DNA of 64,000 nt from Nocardia rhamnosiphila NBRC 108938 (GTDB lineage Bacteria > Actinomycetota > Actinomycetes > Mycobacteriales > Mycobacteriaceae). The notes below the pieces were generated by a model. It did not search any database. It was not told where the DNA came from and worked only from the letters and a program-made list of their open reading frames with translations. Position 1 is the stretch's first letter; each line of letters begins with the position of its first letter. This document shows positions 35,552 through 44,766 of this stretch, in pieces. Position numbers and translations under genes: made by a program. The stretch spans positions 310,001 to 374,000 of the forward strand of contig NZ_JOAJ01000004.1 in NCBI RefSeq assembly GCF_000720425.1, given 5' to 3'.

Positions 35552-36045
35552 GTACTCACCGTCTCGTCTGCGTTGCTATGACAACGTCTTTGTTGGCGGC
35601 CCGACGTCGGTAGCGGGTCGTTCGGACTCTAACCACTCACAGGCACGCCCGATCGGGCACGTTCATCCTAAGTGGCGCAGGTCACGAGCCTTCCGGCGGG
35701 GACGTTAAAGCCGCAGGCCAAGACTACCGGCGAGTAGCTTTCCGGTGAGCCGCAGGCGGTGCGCGGCGACCGCCCGCGCGACGAGGACGATCGCGGCCGC
35801 GACATCACAGGACAGAGTGTCCGACGGTGAGCCGCACCCGCGATAGAAACGTGATCAATGTCACAGTAACGTTTGAAAAGGTCCTACCGCTTGCCGCGTC
35901 GCAATCGTTTCGTTACCGTCGAAGCGGTCGATGTCACAGGCCGATCACAAACGTTGCACAGCGTGGATGCTTGCGCACCCGGTTGTTCCGCGAGTAGAGA
36001 TCTCCGTGATGTTGCTCCCTGAGCAGGTTTAGAGAGGACGGCAGC
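35552..36045. other. Divergent intergenic region sucC / M23 peptidase
   Basis: About 490 bp with no gene I can support. It contains a CRP/GlxR-like site (35850-35865) and AT-richer promoter-like stretches near 35840-35960. I looked for a c-di-AMP (ydaO) riboswitch, which often precedes actinobacterial wall hydrolases, and did not recognise its conserved core. Confidence 0.45.
35850..35865. promoter_or_regulatory. CRP/GlxR-like operator
   Basis: CGTGA-TCAATG-TCACA matches the TGTGA-N6-TCACA consensus in 9 of 10 defined bases. It lies 299 bp before sucC and about 180 bp before the leader frame of the M23 gene. TCA genes and wall hydrolases are both known targets of CRP/GlxR in related genera. 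Confidence 0.6.
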
Positions 36046-36162
36046 TTGACGCAGCACCCCGCTCCGCAGTCGCAGAGCCGTTCGGCAGCAGCCCTTTCGG
36101 CACCGCATCCCGTCACCATCGGCCGGAAGTCCGGTGCCAGTCGGATGCGAACCGGCCGATGA
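36046..36162 (+). CDS. Small upstream frame coupled to the M23 peptidase gene
   Basis: A 38-codon frame starting with TTG, preceded at 7 nt by GAGAGGA. Its TGA overlaps the peptidase ATG (ATGA). The product begins MTQHPAPQSQSRSAAALS and is basic at the end. It may be a translated leader that sets peptidase translation. It may instead be the true N-terminus split off by a frameshift or sequence error, because the peptidase ATG itself lacks a clear ribosome site. Confidence 0.4.
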   Translation: MTQHPAPQSQSRSAAALSAPHPVTIGRKSGASRMRTGR

Positions 36163-37469
36163 ACCACCGCGGCACCCTCGACGCCCACCCCGACGGTCGC
36201 GCCCGGCGCCGGCACGAGAACGCGCAGCCGACCGAATCGGTCCAGACGTTCAATGCATTCGGCGCGCCCGGTGACAGCCGGGCCCGCAGGCGCCCGCTCA
36301 ACACCGCCGCCGCCTCGGCCGCCGCCGATGCCCACCGCACCGCCGCCGACGACTTCTGGGCGACCAACCAGGGGTGGGCCGATTCCCAGGCCGACAACTG
36401 GTCCGGCGCCGACCGGCAACCGCAGAGCACCTGGCAGCAGGATCAGTGGCAGCAGAACGGATGGCAGCAGGAGGAAAAGCCCGCCTGGCACAGCGATCCG
36501 AACTGGAACACCCAGCAGGGCTGGACCGAGGAAGCGCAGTCCTGGTCCGAACCCACGCCGCAGACCTGGTCCACGGCTCCCACGCAGTCCTGGCACGACG
36601 CCGAACCCGAGGCGTCGAAGCACCACGAGCCCGCCCGCTACGACAGACCCACGACGATCGCCGAGGCGCTGGAGAGTGCGCCGGTCGCCACGGAGGACAC
36701 CGAGGAGCCCCGGCAGTCCCGTTCCCGGGGCGCGCATCGTGTAGCGGCCCCGCCGGCCGCGCTCAAGGGCCGCGCCGCGGTCGTCGCGGTGGCGGCGGGT
36801 GCGGTGGTCGCAGCCGGGCAGTGTGCCACCGCGGATCCCGGCGCTACGAAACAGGTCCCGCAGGCCACCGATTACGAGGCCGCCGGATCGGTACACGAGA
36901 TCGCCGCCCAGTCGATGGCGACCGAGGATCCGGCTGTCTCCGATACCACCTCACCGCAAATGCTGGGCGGCGGCCTCCCCGTCGACACCAGCCGATTCGG
37001 TGAAATGCTGGCCAACGGCGCCCAATTCGCCGAAGACCTCGCCCAGGCCGAGGAAGCCAAGTTCCGCCCGCTGTTCGCGCAATTCGCCAGCGGCTCCTAC
37101 ACCTCCGGATTCGGCGCCCGCTGGGGCGTTCAGCATCTCGGGATCGATGTGGCCGGGCCGATCGGCACCCCCATCCACGCGGTGGCCGACGGAGAGGTCA
37201 TAGACGCCGGGCCGGCTTCGGGCTTCGGCATGTGGGTGCGTCTACTGCACGCCGATGGCACCATCACCGTCTACGGGCATGTCGACACCACCACCGTCTC
37301 GGTGGGCGAATACGTGTACGCAGGAGACCAGATCGCCACCATGGGCAATCGTGGGTTCTCGACGGGCCCGCACTGCCACTTCGAGGTCTGGCTGAACGGC
37401 AGCGACAAGATCGATCCGGTGCCGTGGCTGGCCACCCGGGGGATCAGCCTCACCGGCAACGGCGACTGA
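36159..37469 (+). CDS. M23 family peptidoglycan endopeptidase
   Basis: A 436-residue protein. Residues 1-200 are Trp/Gln/Ser-rich and disordered. A short hydrophobic segment (about 205-225) is a probable anchor. The C-terminal M23/LytM domain has zinc ligands His326 and Asp330 (HLGIDVAG) and HxH His405/His407 (HCHFEVW), so it should be a working metallo-endopeptidase acting on peptide cross-links. Equivalent in position to Rv0950c, between sucC and uvrD1. No ribosome site of quality before the ATG; coupling to the leader frame is likely. Confidence 0.88.
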   Translation: MNHRGTLDAHPDGRARRRHENAQPTESVQTFNAFGAPGDSRARRRPLNTAAASAAADAHRTAADDFWATNQGWADSQADNWSGADRQPQSTWQQDQWQQNGWQQEEKPAWHSDPNWNTQQGWTEEAQSWSEPTPQTWSTAPTQSWHDAEPEASKHHEPARYDRPTTIAEALESAPVATEDTEEPRQSRSRGAHRVAAPPAALKGRAAVVAVAAGAVVAAGQCATADPGATKQVPQATDYEAAGSVHEIAAQSMATEDPAVSDTTSPQMLGGGLPVDTSRFGEMLANGAQFAEDLAQAEEAKFRPLFAQFASGSYTSGFGARWGVQHLGIDVAGPIGTPIHAVADGEVIDAGPASGFGMWVRLLHADGTITVYGHVDTTTVSVGEYVYAGDQIATMGNRGFSTGPHCHFEVWLNGSDKIDPVPWLATRGISLTGNGD

Positions 37470-37524
37470 CCGTACCGCTGCCTGCCGGGTGCCACGATCC
37501 TTGGAGCACCCGGCCGCGGTTGTC

Positions 37525-37950
37525 TCACGGTGCGGCGGCGATCGCCAGCCCGATCAGCGCGATCACCTTGGCGACCTCCAGCCCGATGTACCAGTAGTGC
37601 GCCGTCGAACGTGGTAACTCCTCCCCCGCGAGCACCCGATCCGAGCGACGCGACAGCGGCGGGCGCACCACGGCCAGCTGAACCACCAGAACCACCACCG
37701 CGATCGCGAGCCATACCCACACCGCCCCGGCGGGCGCCAGCACGACGGCCGACACCAGCAGCACCGCCGCCAGCACGGCCTCCACAGTGTTCAGCGCCCG
37801 GAACACCAGCCGCCCGATACCCAGCCCGAGTTCGGTGGTGACCCCGGGCGCGCGGAATTTCAGCGGCGCCTCCAAGAACGAGATGGCCAGCACCATGCCG
37901 AGCCAGAGCATCGGCACGAACCACATCAGATGCTGCGCGACAGACTCCAT
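37525..37950 (-). CDS. Small four-helix membrane protein
   Basis: A 141-residue protein with four TM helices (about 5-25, 45-70, 75-95, 120-138) and the conserved loop EAPLKFRAPGVTTELGLGIGRLVF. Related to unnamed actinobacterial integral membrane proteins. Function unknown. It lies 38 bp after the uvrD1 stop on the same strand. Confidence 0.75.
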   Translation of the reverse strand: MESVAQHLMWFVPMLWLGMVLAISFLEAPLKFRAPGVTTELGLGIGRLVFRALNTVEAVLAAVLLVSAVVLAPAGAVWVWLAIAVVVLVVQLAVVRPPLSRRSDRVLAGEELPRSTAHYWYIGLEVAKVIALIGLAIAAAP

Positions 37951-37988
37951 GATCGGAACCTACCGCGCGGCCGAACGCCGCGGGGGCG

Positions 37989-40709
37989 CTACAGCTTGGT
38001 GAGGGTTTGACTGAACTTCGGGATGAGCCGGATGGTGCCGCTGGTCCCGAAATCGATCGTCACACTCGCCATATCTCCGACCCCGTCCGCGGCGACCACC
38101 CGGCCGAGACCGTACTTGTCGTCGCTGACCCGGTCGCCGACCGCCAGCGCCAGGCCGACATTGTTGCGGGATACGCCACGCCGAGCCGGGCGGGTCTCCC
38201 GGATACCGGGCCGCGCCTCCCGCGACTGCGGCCAGCCGCCGGTCCAGTCCTCGTCGCTCGACTCCGCACCACGACGGCGGCCGTACTGCGCCGGAGCAGA
38301 CGACCGTTTGGGTTCCAGGCGCTGCCAATCGATCAGATGATCCGGAACCTCCTGCAGGAACCGGGACTCCGGGTTGAACACCGGCTGCCCCCACGCCGAG
38401 CGGACCACCGCGCGGGTGAGATACAGGCGGCGGCGGGCCCGGGTGATCCCCACATAGGCCAGCCGGCGTTCCTCGGCCAGTTCGGCAGGGTCGCCGAGCG
38501 CCCGCAGATGCGGGAACTGGCCGTCCTCCCATCCGGTCACGAAAACCACCGGGAACTCCAGGCCCTTGGCGGTGTGCAGGGTCATCATGGTGACCATGCC
38601 CGACCCCTCCTCGGGTATCTGGTCGGCATCGGCCACCAGCGATACCCGTTCCAGGAAGGCGGCCAGCGAACCGGGTTCGGGTTCGCCCTCACCCGTCTCC
38701 GGTACCAGGCCCTCGGCCCGGGCGGCCTCGAGCGCGTTCCGCGCCTCGGAACTGAACTCCCGGGCGACGCTGACGAGTTCGTTCAGGTTGTCCAGCCGCG
38801 CGCCGTCCTGCGGATCATCGGAGGCCTCCAGTTCCGCCCGGTAGCCGGTGCGATCCAGTACCGCCTCGACCACCGCGCCCACATCGGGGAAGTCGACCTC
38901 GTCCATTTCACCGGCGGCCCGGATCTGCTCGAGCAGCGCGACGAATCCGGCGATGGCATTGCGCGCCCGGGTGTTCAGCAGCGCGACCTCGCCGGCGGCG
39001 GCATCGCGCAGCGCCTCGGCGAAACCGATACCGCGCTGTTCGGCGTGCACCGCCACACAGGCCTCGGCACGATCACCGATACCGCGCCGCGGGGTGTTGA
39101 GGATCCGGCGCAGGCTCACCGCATCCTCCGGGTTCTCCAGAACACGCAGGTAGGCGACGATATCGCGGACCTCTTTGCGCTCGTAGAACCGAACCCCGCC
39201 GACCACCTTGTAGGGCAGGCCCATCCGGATGAAGATCTCTTCCAAGGCCCGGGAGTTGTTGTTGGTGCGGTAGAACACCGCGATATCGGAGTAGGCGGCC
39301 TCGCCCTCGTCCACCAGCCGGTCGATCTCGCGCGCGACGAAGGCCGCCTCGTCGTGTTCGTTGTCGGCGACGTAGCCGGTGATGAGTTCGCCCTCACCCG
39401 CATCGGTCCACAACCGCTTGTCGCGGCGGTTGCTGTTGCGCGAGATCACCGAGTTGGCCGCGGACAGGATGTTCTGCGTGGACCGGTAGTTCTGTTCCAG
39501 CAGGATGGTCTCGGCGTCGGGGAAATCGCGTTCGAATTCCTCGATATTGCGGATGGTGGCGCCGCGGAAGGCGTAGATGGACTGATCGGCGTCCCCGACC
39601 ACGCAGAGTTCGCTCGGCGGCACCGTATGAGCGTCCGGTTCAGGGGCCTCGGCGCCCGGTGCGGCGGCCGCGCCGGCGTCGGTATCGGCGGCTTCACCGG
39701 CCGTCCCCGACCCCGCGGTGTGATGCCCGACCAGTTCCCGCACCAGCACGTACTGCGCGTGGTTGGTGTCCTGGTATTCGTCCACCAGGACGTGCCGGAA
39801 GCGGCGGCGGTAGTACTCGGCGACCTCCGGGTGCCGTTGCAGCAGCGCGACCGTCTCACCGATGAGGTCGTCGAAATCCAGCGCGTTGGCCGTACGCAAC
39901 CGCCGCTGGTATTCGGTGTACACACGGGCGACCACGCGCGGCAGTTCGGCGTCCTCGAATTCCGCGTCGCTGCTCGCCTGTTCCGGGCCGACGAGTTCGT
40001 TCTTCAGGTTCGAGATGGCCGTCGCGAGCAGCCGCGGGGTGTACTTCTTGGCGTCCAGTTCGAGATCCCGGCCGATCATGGTGAGCAGCCGCCGGGAATC
40101 GTCGGCGTCGTAGATGGAGAAATTCGAGTTCAGACCGGCCAGCAGGGCCGACTGGGTACGCAGGATCCGCACACAACTCGAGTGGAAGGTCGACACCCAC
40201 ATACTCGCGGCGCGCGGACCCACCAGGTCGATGACCCGCTCGCGCATCTCGGCGGCGGCCTTGTTGGTGAAGGTGATGGCCAGGATCTGCCCGGGGGTGG
40301 CCCCGCGCGCGGCCAGCAGGTAGGCGATCCGGCGGGTCAGCACGGCGGTCTTGCCCGAACCCGCGCCGGCCACGATCAGCAGCGGCGGGCCGGTGTGCAG
40401 TACGGCGGCGCGCTGCTGTGGGTTGAGGCCCTCCAGCAGCTGTTCGGCCTCCTGCGCCCGGCGCTGCGCGGTATCGGTGCGCTGCTGTGTCTGCTCGGCC
40501 TGCACCCGCTGTCGCAGCGCGGCCAGGCCGCTCGGCGCACCGGGCTCCCGGCCCCCGGGCGCCGCCGCGCGCCGGTCGGCACCGGATAGCTCCAGGCCGG
40601 GCAGGGTCGCGGCCTCCGGCGCCGCGCCGGGCTCCGGCGAGCCGGCGGCGGAGGTGGTGGCACGGGAATTGTGCGAATCCGAACGAAGTGCTGCCGCGGT
40701 GGTGTCCAT
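37989..40709 (-). CDS. uvrD1: UvrD1/PcrA DNA helicase
   Basis: A 906-residue superfamily 1A helicase. Walker A GAGSGKT (Lys120/Thr121), Walker B VLVDEYQDTN (Asp310/Glu311), motif III GDADQSIYAFRGA, motif IV QNYRSTQNIL, motif V MTLHTAKGLEFPVVF, motif VI VGITRARRRLYLT. The C-terminus carries a Tudor-like fold (VGDRVSDDKYGLGRV) that in UvrD1 binds Ku and RNA polymerase. It is longer than the usual about 770 residues because of an N-terminal extension (1-80) and an Ala/Glu-rich insert at about 331-362. Acts in nucleotide excision repair and removal of recombination intermediates. Confidence 0.96.
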   Translation of the reverse strand: MDTTAAALRSDSHNSRATTSAAGSPEPGAAPEAATLPGLELSGADRRAAAPGGREPGAPSGLAALRQRVQAEQTQQRTDTAQRRAQEAEQLLEGLNPQQRAAVLHTGPPLLIVAGAGSGKTAVLTRRIAYLLAARGATPGQILAITFTNKAAAEMRERVIDLVGPRAASMWVSTFHSSCVRILRTQSALLAGLNSNFSIYDADDSRRLLTMIGRDLELDAKKYTPRLLATAISNLKNELVGPEQASSDAEFEDAELPRVVARVYTEYQRRLRTANALDFDDLIGETVALLQRHPEVAEYYRRRFRHVLVDEYQDTNHAQYVLVRELVGHHTAGSGTAGEAADTDAGAAAAPGAEAPEPDAHTVPPSELCVVGDADQSIYAFRGATIRNIEEFERDFPDAETILLEQNYRSTQNILSAANSVISRNSNRRDKRLWTDAGEGELITGYVADNEHDEAAFVAREIDRLVDEGEAAYSDIAVFYRTNNNSRALEEIFIRMGLPYKVVGGVRFYERKEVRDIVAYLRVLENPEDAVSLRRILNTPRRGIGDRAEACVAVHAEQRGIGFAEALRDAAAGEVALLNTRARNAIAGFVALLEQIRAAGEMDEVDFPDVGAVVEAVLDRTGYRAELEASDDPQDGARLDNLNELVSVAREFSSEARNALEAARAEGLVPETGEGEPEPGSLAAFLERVSLVADADQIPEEGSGMVTMMTLHTAKGLEFPVVFVTGWEDGQFPHLRALGDPAELAEERRLAYVGITRARRRLYLTRAVVRSAWGQPVFNPESRFLQEVPDHLIDWQRLEPKRSSAPAQYGRRRGAESSDEDWTGGWPQSREARPGIRETRPARRGVSRNNVGLALAVGDRVSDDKYGLGRVVAADGVGDMASVTIDFGTSGTIRLIPKFSQTLTKL

Positions 40710-41050
40710 CGTCTGTTCACGCTACCGCCGCGACCCGACACGATCGAACACTCGGCCGAATTCGTCGCCGGCGAGACCACTCGGCGGGCCGATATCCCCA
40801 CCAGTGAGCGTTTTGCATACATCGGTTACCGTGGCAAACTGGCAATATGGTTTGCCCTTCAGCGAAACATCCGCGCCGGTTGTGTGGACAGCTGGGCCGC
40901 AGACCGGGCACCTGAGGCCCGAACGGGGCAGGTAAAGGGGGAACGGCACTACCAGACCCGCCGGGTCTTTTTCACGCGGTGGAAGAGCTCTGGATCGGTA
41001 ACACGACGCGCCTCGGCGCCGATCCAGGTTCTGACACGAGGAGATGAGAA
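40710..41050 (+). promoter_or_regulatory. Structured leader before chorismate mutase
   Basis: Contains a terminator-like hairpin (AGACCC/GGGTCT, 40954-40968) followed by TTTTT, and then a 9-bp stem (CTGGATCGG 40990-40998 with 41019-41027). GAGGAG lies 7 nt before the aroQ ATG. No plus-strand gene lies upstream to be terminated, so the hairpin may act as an attenuator. A 22-codon frame (ATG 40847) could be translated but has no run of aromatic codons. The left part also holds the uvrD1 promoter. Confidence 0.5.
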
Positions 41051-41362
41051 ATGAGCACACCCGCTACGGCGACCGGGTCGGGTTCTACTACCGACACGGA
41101 CTCGGAGCTCCCTCGGACCGAAGCCGAGATCGAAAAGCTTCGGAAGGAGATCGACCGGCTAGATGCGGAGATCCTCACGGCCATCAAGCGCCGAACAGAG
41201 ATCTCGCGGGTAATCGGACGAACCCGGATGGCTTCCGGGGGTACCCGCCTGGTGCACAGCCGGGAGATGAAAGTGCTGGAGCGCTTCAGCGAACTCGGCC
41301 AGGAGGGGCACACCCTGGCGATGCTGCTGCTGCGTCTCGGGCGCGGACGTCTCGGCCGCTAG
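41051..41362 (+). CDS. aroQ: Chorismate mutase, AroQ-delta type
   Basis: A 103-residue helical enzyme converting chorismate to prephenate for Phe/Tyr synthesis. [15 protein letters not shown] gives helix 1, [12 protein letters not shown] the active-site arginines. The C-terminal [11 protein letters not shown] matches the tail through which the mycobacterial enzyme is activated in complex with DAHP synthase. Residues 1-22 are disordered. Same locus as Rv0948c next to uvrD1. Confidence 0.94.
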   Translation: MSTPATATGSGSTTDTDSELPRTEAEIEKLRKEIDRLDAEILTAIKRRTEISRVIGRTRMASGGTRLVHSREMKVLERFSELGQEGHTLAMLLLRLGRGRLGR

Positions 41363-41409
41363 GCCCCAACAGAACCGACGCGGCGGCCCGCAGACCGCCG
41401 CAACCTCAC

Positions 41410-41444
41410 GAACCGCCCCGGGTGACCATGCCCCAGGGCGGTTC
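41410..41444. terminator. Terminator between convergent aroQ and gabD
   Basis: Stem GAACCGCCC (41410-41418) with GGGCGGTTC (41436-41444), 47 bp past the aroQ stop and 10 bp past the gabD stop; can act on both strands. Confidence 0.65.
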
Positions 41445-41454
41445 GTACTGTCTG

Positions 41455-42909
41455 TCATGTCATGGCGATGTACTTGGTCGACAGATATTCCTCGATCCCC
41501 TCGGTACCGCCTTCCCGGCCGAAACCGGAAGCCTTGACGCCGCCGAACGGGGCCGCCGGGTCCGAGATCACCCCGCGGTTCACCCCCACCATGCCGCTCT
41601 CCAGGCCCTCGGCCACCCGCAGCGCCCGCTCGAGGTCCCGGGTGTAGATATAGCTCACCAGGCCGAACTCGGTGTCGTTGGCGGCGACCAGCCCCTCTTC
41701 CTCGGTATCGAAGGCGACGATCGGCGCCACCGGGCCGAAAACCTCCTCGCGGAGGATGCGCGCCCGCGCGGGGATATCGGTGAGCACGGTCGCCGGATAG
41801 AACCAGCCCGGACCGCCCGGAGCCTTCCCGCCGACCCGGACCGACGCGCCCGCGCCGACCGCGTCGTCGACCAGGTCGGCGACGGTGTTCAGCTGGTCCT
41901 CACTGACCAGCGGACCGAGCGTGGTGTCCGGATCGGTACCCGGGCCCAGCCGCACCTGGGAGTTGATCGCCGCCACGAACTTCTCGGTGAACTCCTCGAC
42001 CACCGCGCGGTGCACATGGAAGCGGTTGGCCGCGGTGCACGCCTCACCACCGTTGCGCAGCTTGGCCAGCAGGGCCCCCTCGACGGCCGCGTCGATATCG
42101 GCGTCGTCGAACACCACGAACGGTGCGTTCCCGCCGAGCTCCATCGAGGTACGCAGCAGGCCGGCGGCCGATTTCTCGACGAGGGTGCGACCGACCTCGG
42201 TGGATCCGGTGAAAGTGAGCTTGCGCAACCGGGGATCGTCGAGCAGCGGCTGGGTGACCGCACCGGACCGGCGGGAGGTGATCACCGACAGCACACCGTC
42301 GGGCAGGCCGGCCTCGGCGCACAGCTTCGCCAGCAGCAGCATGGTGAGCGGGGTCGCCGAAGCGGGTTTGACGATCATGGTGCAGCCCGCCGCCAGCGCG
42401 GGGCCGATCTTGCGGGTGCCCATCGCGAGCGGGAAGTTCCACGGCGTGATCGCCAGACAGGGACCGACCGGCTGCTTGTGGACCAGGATGCGGCCGGTAC
42501 CCGAGGGCGCGTGCAGATAGCGGCCGTGGATACGTGCGGCCTCCTCGCTGAACCAGCGGAAGAACTCGGCGCCGTAGCGGACCTCGTTCCGGCTCTCCGG
42601 CAGGGCCTTGCCCATTTCCAGGGTCATCAGCAGGGCGAATTCCTCGGCGCGTGCGGTGATGCGCTCGAAAACCGTCCGCAGGATCTCCCCGCGCTCGCGC
42701 GCCGGAGTAGCGGCCCACTCCGCCTGAACCGCGACCGCGGCGTCCAGAGCCCGTACCGCGTCCTCCGGGGATCCGTCCGCCACCTCGGCCAGCACCTCGC
42801 CGTTCGCCGGGTTGTGCACCGCGAAGGTGCCCCCGCCGGTGGCGTCGACGGGCCCGCCGATCCACAGTTGCTTCGGGACGGATGCGAGTACTTCGGTTTC
42901 CGATGCCAT
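41455..42909 (-). CDS. gabD: NAD(P)-dependent succinate-semialdehyde dehydrogenase-like
   Basis: A 484-residue aldehyde dehydrogenase. Catalytic Glu is in [12 protein letters not shown] and Cys in [12 protein letters not shown]. The ending [27 protein letters not shown] is typical of GabD/SSADH proteins oxidising succinate semialdehyde to succinate. Start at ATG 42909; the frame is open far upstream, but homology begins here. Stands alone between aroQ and pgi. Confidence 0.9.
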   Translation of the reverse strand: MASETEVLASVPKQLWIGGPVDATGGGTFAVHNPANGEVLAEVADGSPEDAVRALDAAVAVQAEWAATPARERGEILRTVFERITARAEEFALLMTLEMGKALPESRNEVRYGAEFFRWFSEEAARIHGRYLHAPSGTGRILVHKQPVGPCLAITPWNFPLAMGTRKIGPALAAGCTMIVKPASATPLTMLLLAKLCAEAGLPDGVLSVITSRRSGAVTQPLLDDPRLRKLTFTGSTEVGRTLVEKSAAGLLRTSMELGGNAPFVVFDDADIDAAVEGALLAKLRNGGEACTAANRFHVHRAVVEEFTEKFVAAINSQVRLGPGTDPDTTLGPLVSEDQLNTVADLVDDAVGAGASVRVGGKAPGGPGWFYPATVLTDIPARARILREEVFGPVAPIVAFDTEEEGLVAANDTEFGLVSYIYTRDLERALRVAEGLESGMVGVNRGVISDPAAPFGGVKASGFGREGGTEGIEEYLSTKYIAMT

Positions 42910-43125
42910 ACAGGCCAGCCTAAGCACGAAACCGGCAGAAGTCGTCGGCCCGAGAGGACAGTTTCTATTGCCCCGCCTGCGGCGGGGCGGGTCGGGGCCC
43001 GCCCCCGGTCCGCCGGAGTTACCGGTGGGCAACCGCCTTCGTTCTCCTTCGTCCGGCGACCCGGGACCCGCCGCGGTCCCGGCCGCGCCTGCGTCCGGGA
43101 CCGGTGGGTTGTACGCTCGGCCAGT

Positions 43126-44763
43126 GTGAGCGTCGACATAACCGCATCGGCGGCATGGCAGAAATTGCGCGATCATCACACTGCGATCGCCGCCCTACAA
43201 CTGAGGGACCTGTTCGCCGAAGATCCACCGCGCGGCCGCGATCTCACGCTGACCGCGGGTGAGCTGCGGATCGACTACAGCAAGCATCGCGTCACCCGGG
43301 AGACCCTCCAGTTGCTGGTGGAACTGGCCCGCGAAGCAGGTGTGGAGACGCAGCGCGACCGGATGCTGCGCGGCGAACACATCAACACGTCCGAGGACCG
43401 GGCGGTGGGGCATACCGCGTTGCGGTTGCCGAAGGGCACTTCGCTCACCATCGACGGCGCGGACGCGGTCGCCGCGGTACACGAGGTACTCGACCGGATG
43501 GGCGCCTTCGCCGACTCGGTGCGTTCGGGCGACTGGCGCGGTGCGACCGGGGAGCGGATCCGCACGGTGGTGAACATCGGAATCGGCGGTTCGGATCTCG
43601 GCCCCGTGATGGTGCATCAGGCGCTGCGCCACTACGCGGACGCCGGTATCGGCGCCCGGTTCGTCTCCAATGTGGATCCCGCCGATCTGGTGGCCACACT
43701 CGCGGATCTGGATCCGGCGACCACCCTGTTCATCGTGGCCTCCAAAACCTTTTCGACCCTGGAGACCCTGACCAACGCCACCGCCGCCCGCCGCTGGCTG
43801 GTCGACGCCCTCGGCCCGGATGCCGTGGCGAGACATTTCGTCGCGGTGTCCACCCACGCCGGGCGGGTCGCCGAGTTCGGTATCGACACCGACAATATGT
43901 TCGGCTTCTGGGATTGGGTCGGCGGCCGGTATTCGGTGGATTCGGCCATCGGGCTGTCGGTCATGGTGACGATCGGTCCCGCCCGGTTCGCCGAATTCCT
44001 CGCCGGTATGCACGATATGGACCGCCATTTCGCCACCGCGCCGCTGGCGGAGAACGCGCCGGCCCTGCTGGCGCTGCTCGGTGTGTGGTACGCGAACTTC
44101 TTCGGCGCACAGTCGCGCGCGGTGCTGCCGTACTCCAACGATCTCGCCCGCTTTCCGGCCTATCTCCAGCAGCTCGCGATGGAGTCGAACGGAAAATCGG
44201 TGCGCGCGGACGGTTCCCCGGTCACCACCACCACCGGTGAGATCTTCTGGGGCGAACCCGGCACCAACGGTCAGCATGCCTTCTATCAGCTCCTGCACCA
44301 GGGCACCCGGCTGATCCCCGCCGATTTCATCGGTTTCGCCCAGCCCACCGACGATCTGCCCACCCGCGACGGCACCGGCAGTATGCACGACATCCTGATG
44401 AGCAATCTGTTCGCGCAGACCAAGGTGCTGGCGTTCGGGAAGACCGCCGAGGAGATCGCCGCCGAGGGCACACCGCCGGAACTGGTACCGCACAAGGTGA
44501 TGCCCGGCAACCGGCCCAGCACCACGATCCTCGCGCCCCGGCTCACTCCCGCAGTGCTGGGCCAGCTGATCGCGCTGTATGAACACCAGGTGTTCGTGGC
44601 GGGTGCGATCTGGGGGATCGACAGCTTCGACCAGTGGGGTGTGGAACTGGGCAAGCAGCAGGCCTTGGCGCTGGCGCCCCTGCTCACGGACTCGGAAGAA
44701 CCCGCACCACAGGATGATTCGTCCACCGATGCGCTGATCCGCTGGTACCGCGCCAACCGCTGA
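43126..44763 (+). CDS. pgi: Glucose-6-phosphate isomerase
   Basis: A 545-residue enzyme interconverting glucose-6-P and fructose-6-P. Signatures: [63 protein letters not shown] [17 protein letters not shown]. The start is GTG 43126 where homology begins ([17 protein letters not shown]); the frame stays open back to 41044 by chance. Its stop is 3 bp from the convergent stop of the next gene. Confidence 0.96.
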   Translation: MSVDITASAAWQKLRDHHTAIAALQLRDLFAEDPPRGRDLTLTAGELRIDYSKHRVTRETLQLLVELAREAGVETQRDRMLRGEHINTSEDRAVGHTALRLPKGTSLTIDGADAVAAVHEVLDRMGAFADSVRSGDWRGATGERIRTVVNIGIGGSDLGPVMVHQALRHYADAGIGARFVSNVDPADLVATLADLDPATTLFIVASKTFSTLETLTNATAARRWLVDALGPDAVARHFVAVSTHAGRVAEFGIDTDNMFGFWDWVGGRYSVDSAIGLSVMVTIGPARFAEFLAGMHDMDRHFATAPLAENAPALLALLGVWYANFFGAQSRAVLPYSNDLARFPAYLQQLAMESNGKSVRADGSPVTTTTGEIFWGEPGTNGQHAFYQLLHQGTRLIPADFIGFAQPTDDLPTRDGTGSMHDILMSNLFAQTKVLAFGKTAEEIAAEGTPPELVPHKVMPGNRPSTTILAPRLTPAVLGQLIALYEHQVFVAGAIWGIDSFDQWGVELGKQQALALAPLLTDSEEPAPQDDSSTDALIRWYRANR

Positions 44764-44766
44764 CCT

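Noticed and set aside
35640..36045. ydaO (c-di-AMP) riboswitch before the M23 gene
   Set aside because: Expected in this context, but the conserved core sequences could not be found by eye.
38007..40589. 860-codon open frame antisense to uvrD1
   Set aside because: Same reason; the helicase motifs on the other strand are complete.
41044..43125. Long upstream extension of the pgi frame
   Set aside because: Pgi homology begins at the GTG at 43126; the extension overlaps aroQ and gabD.
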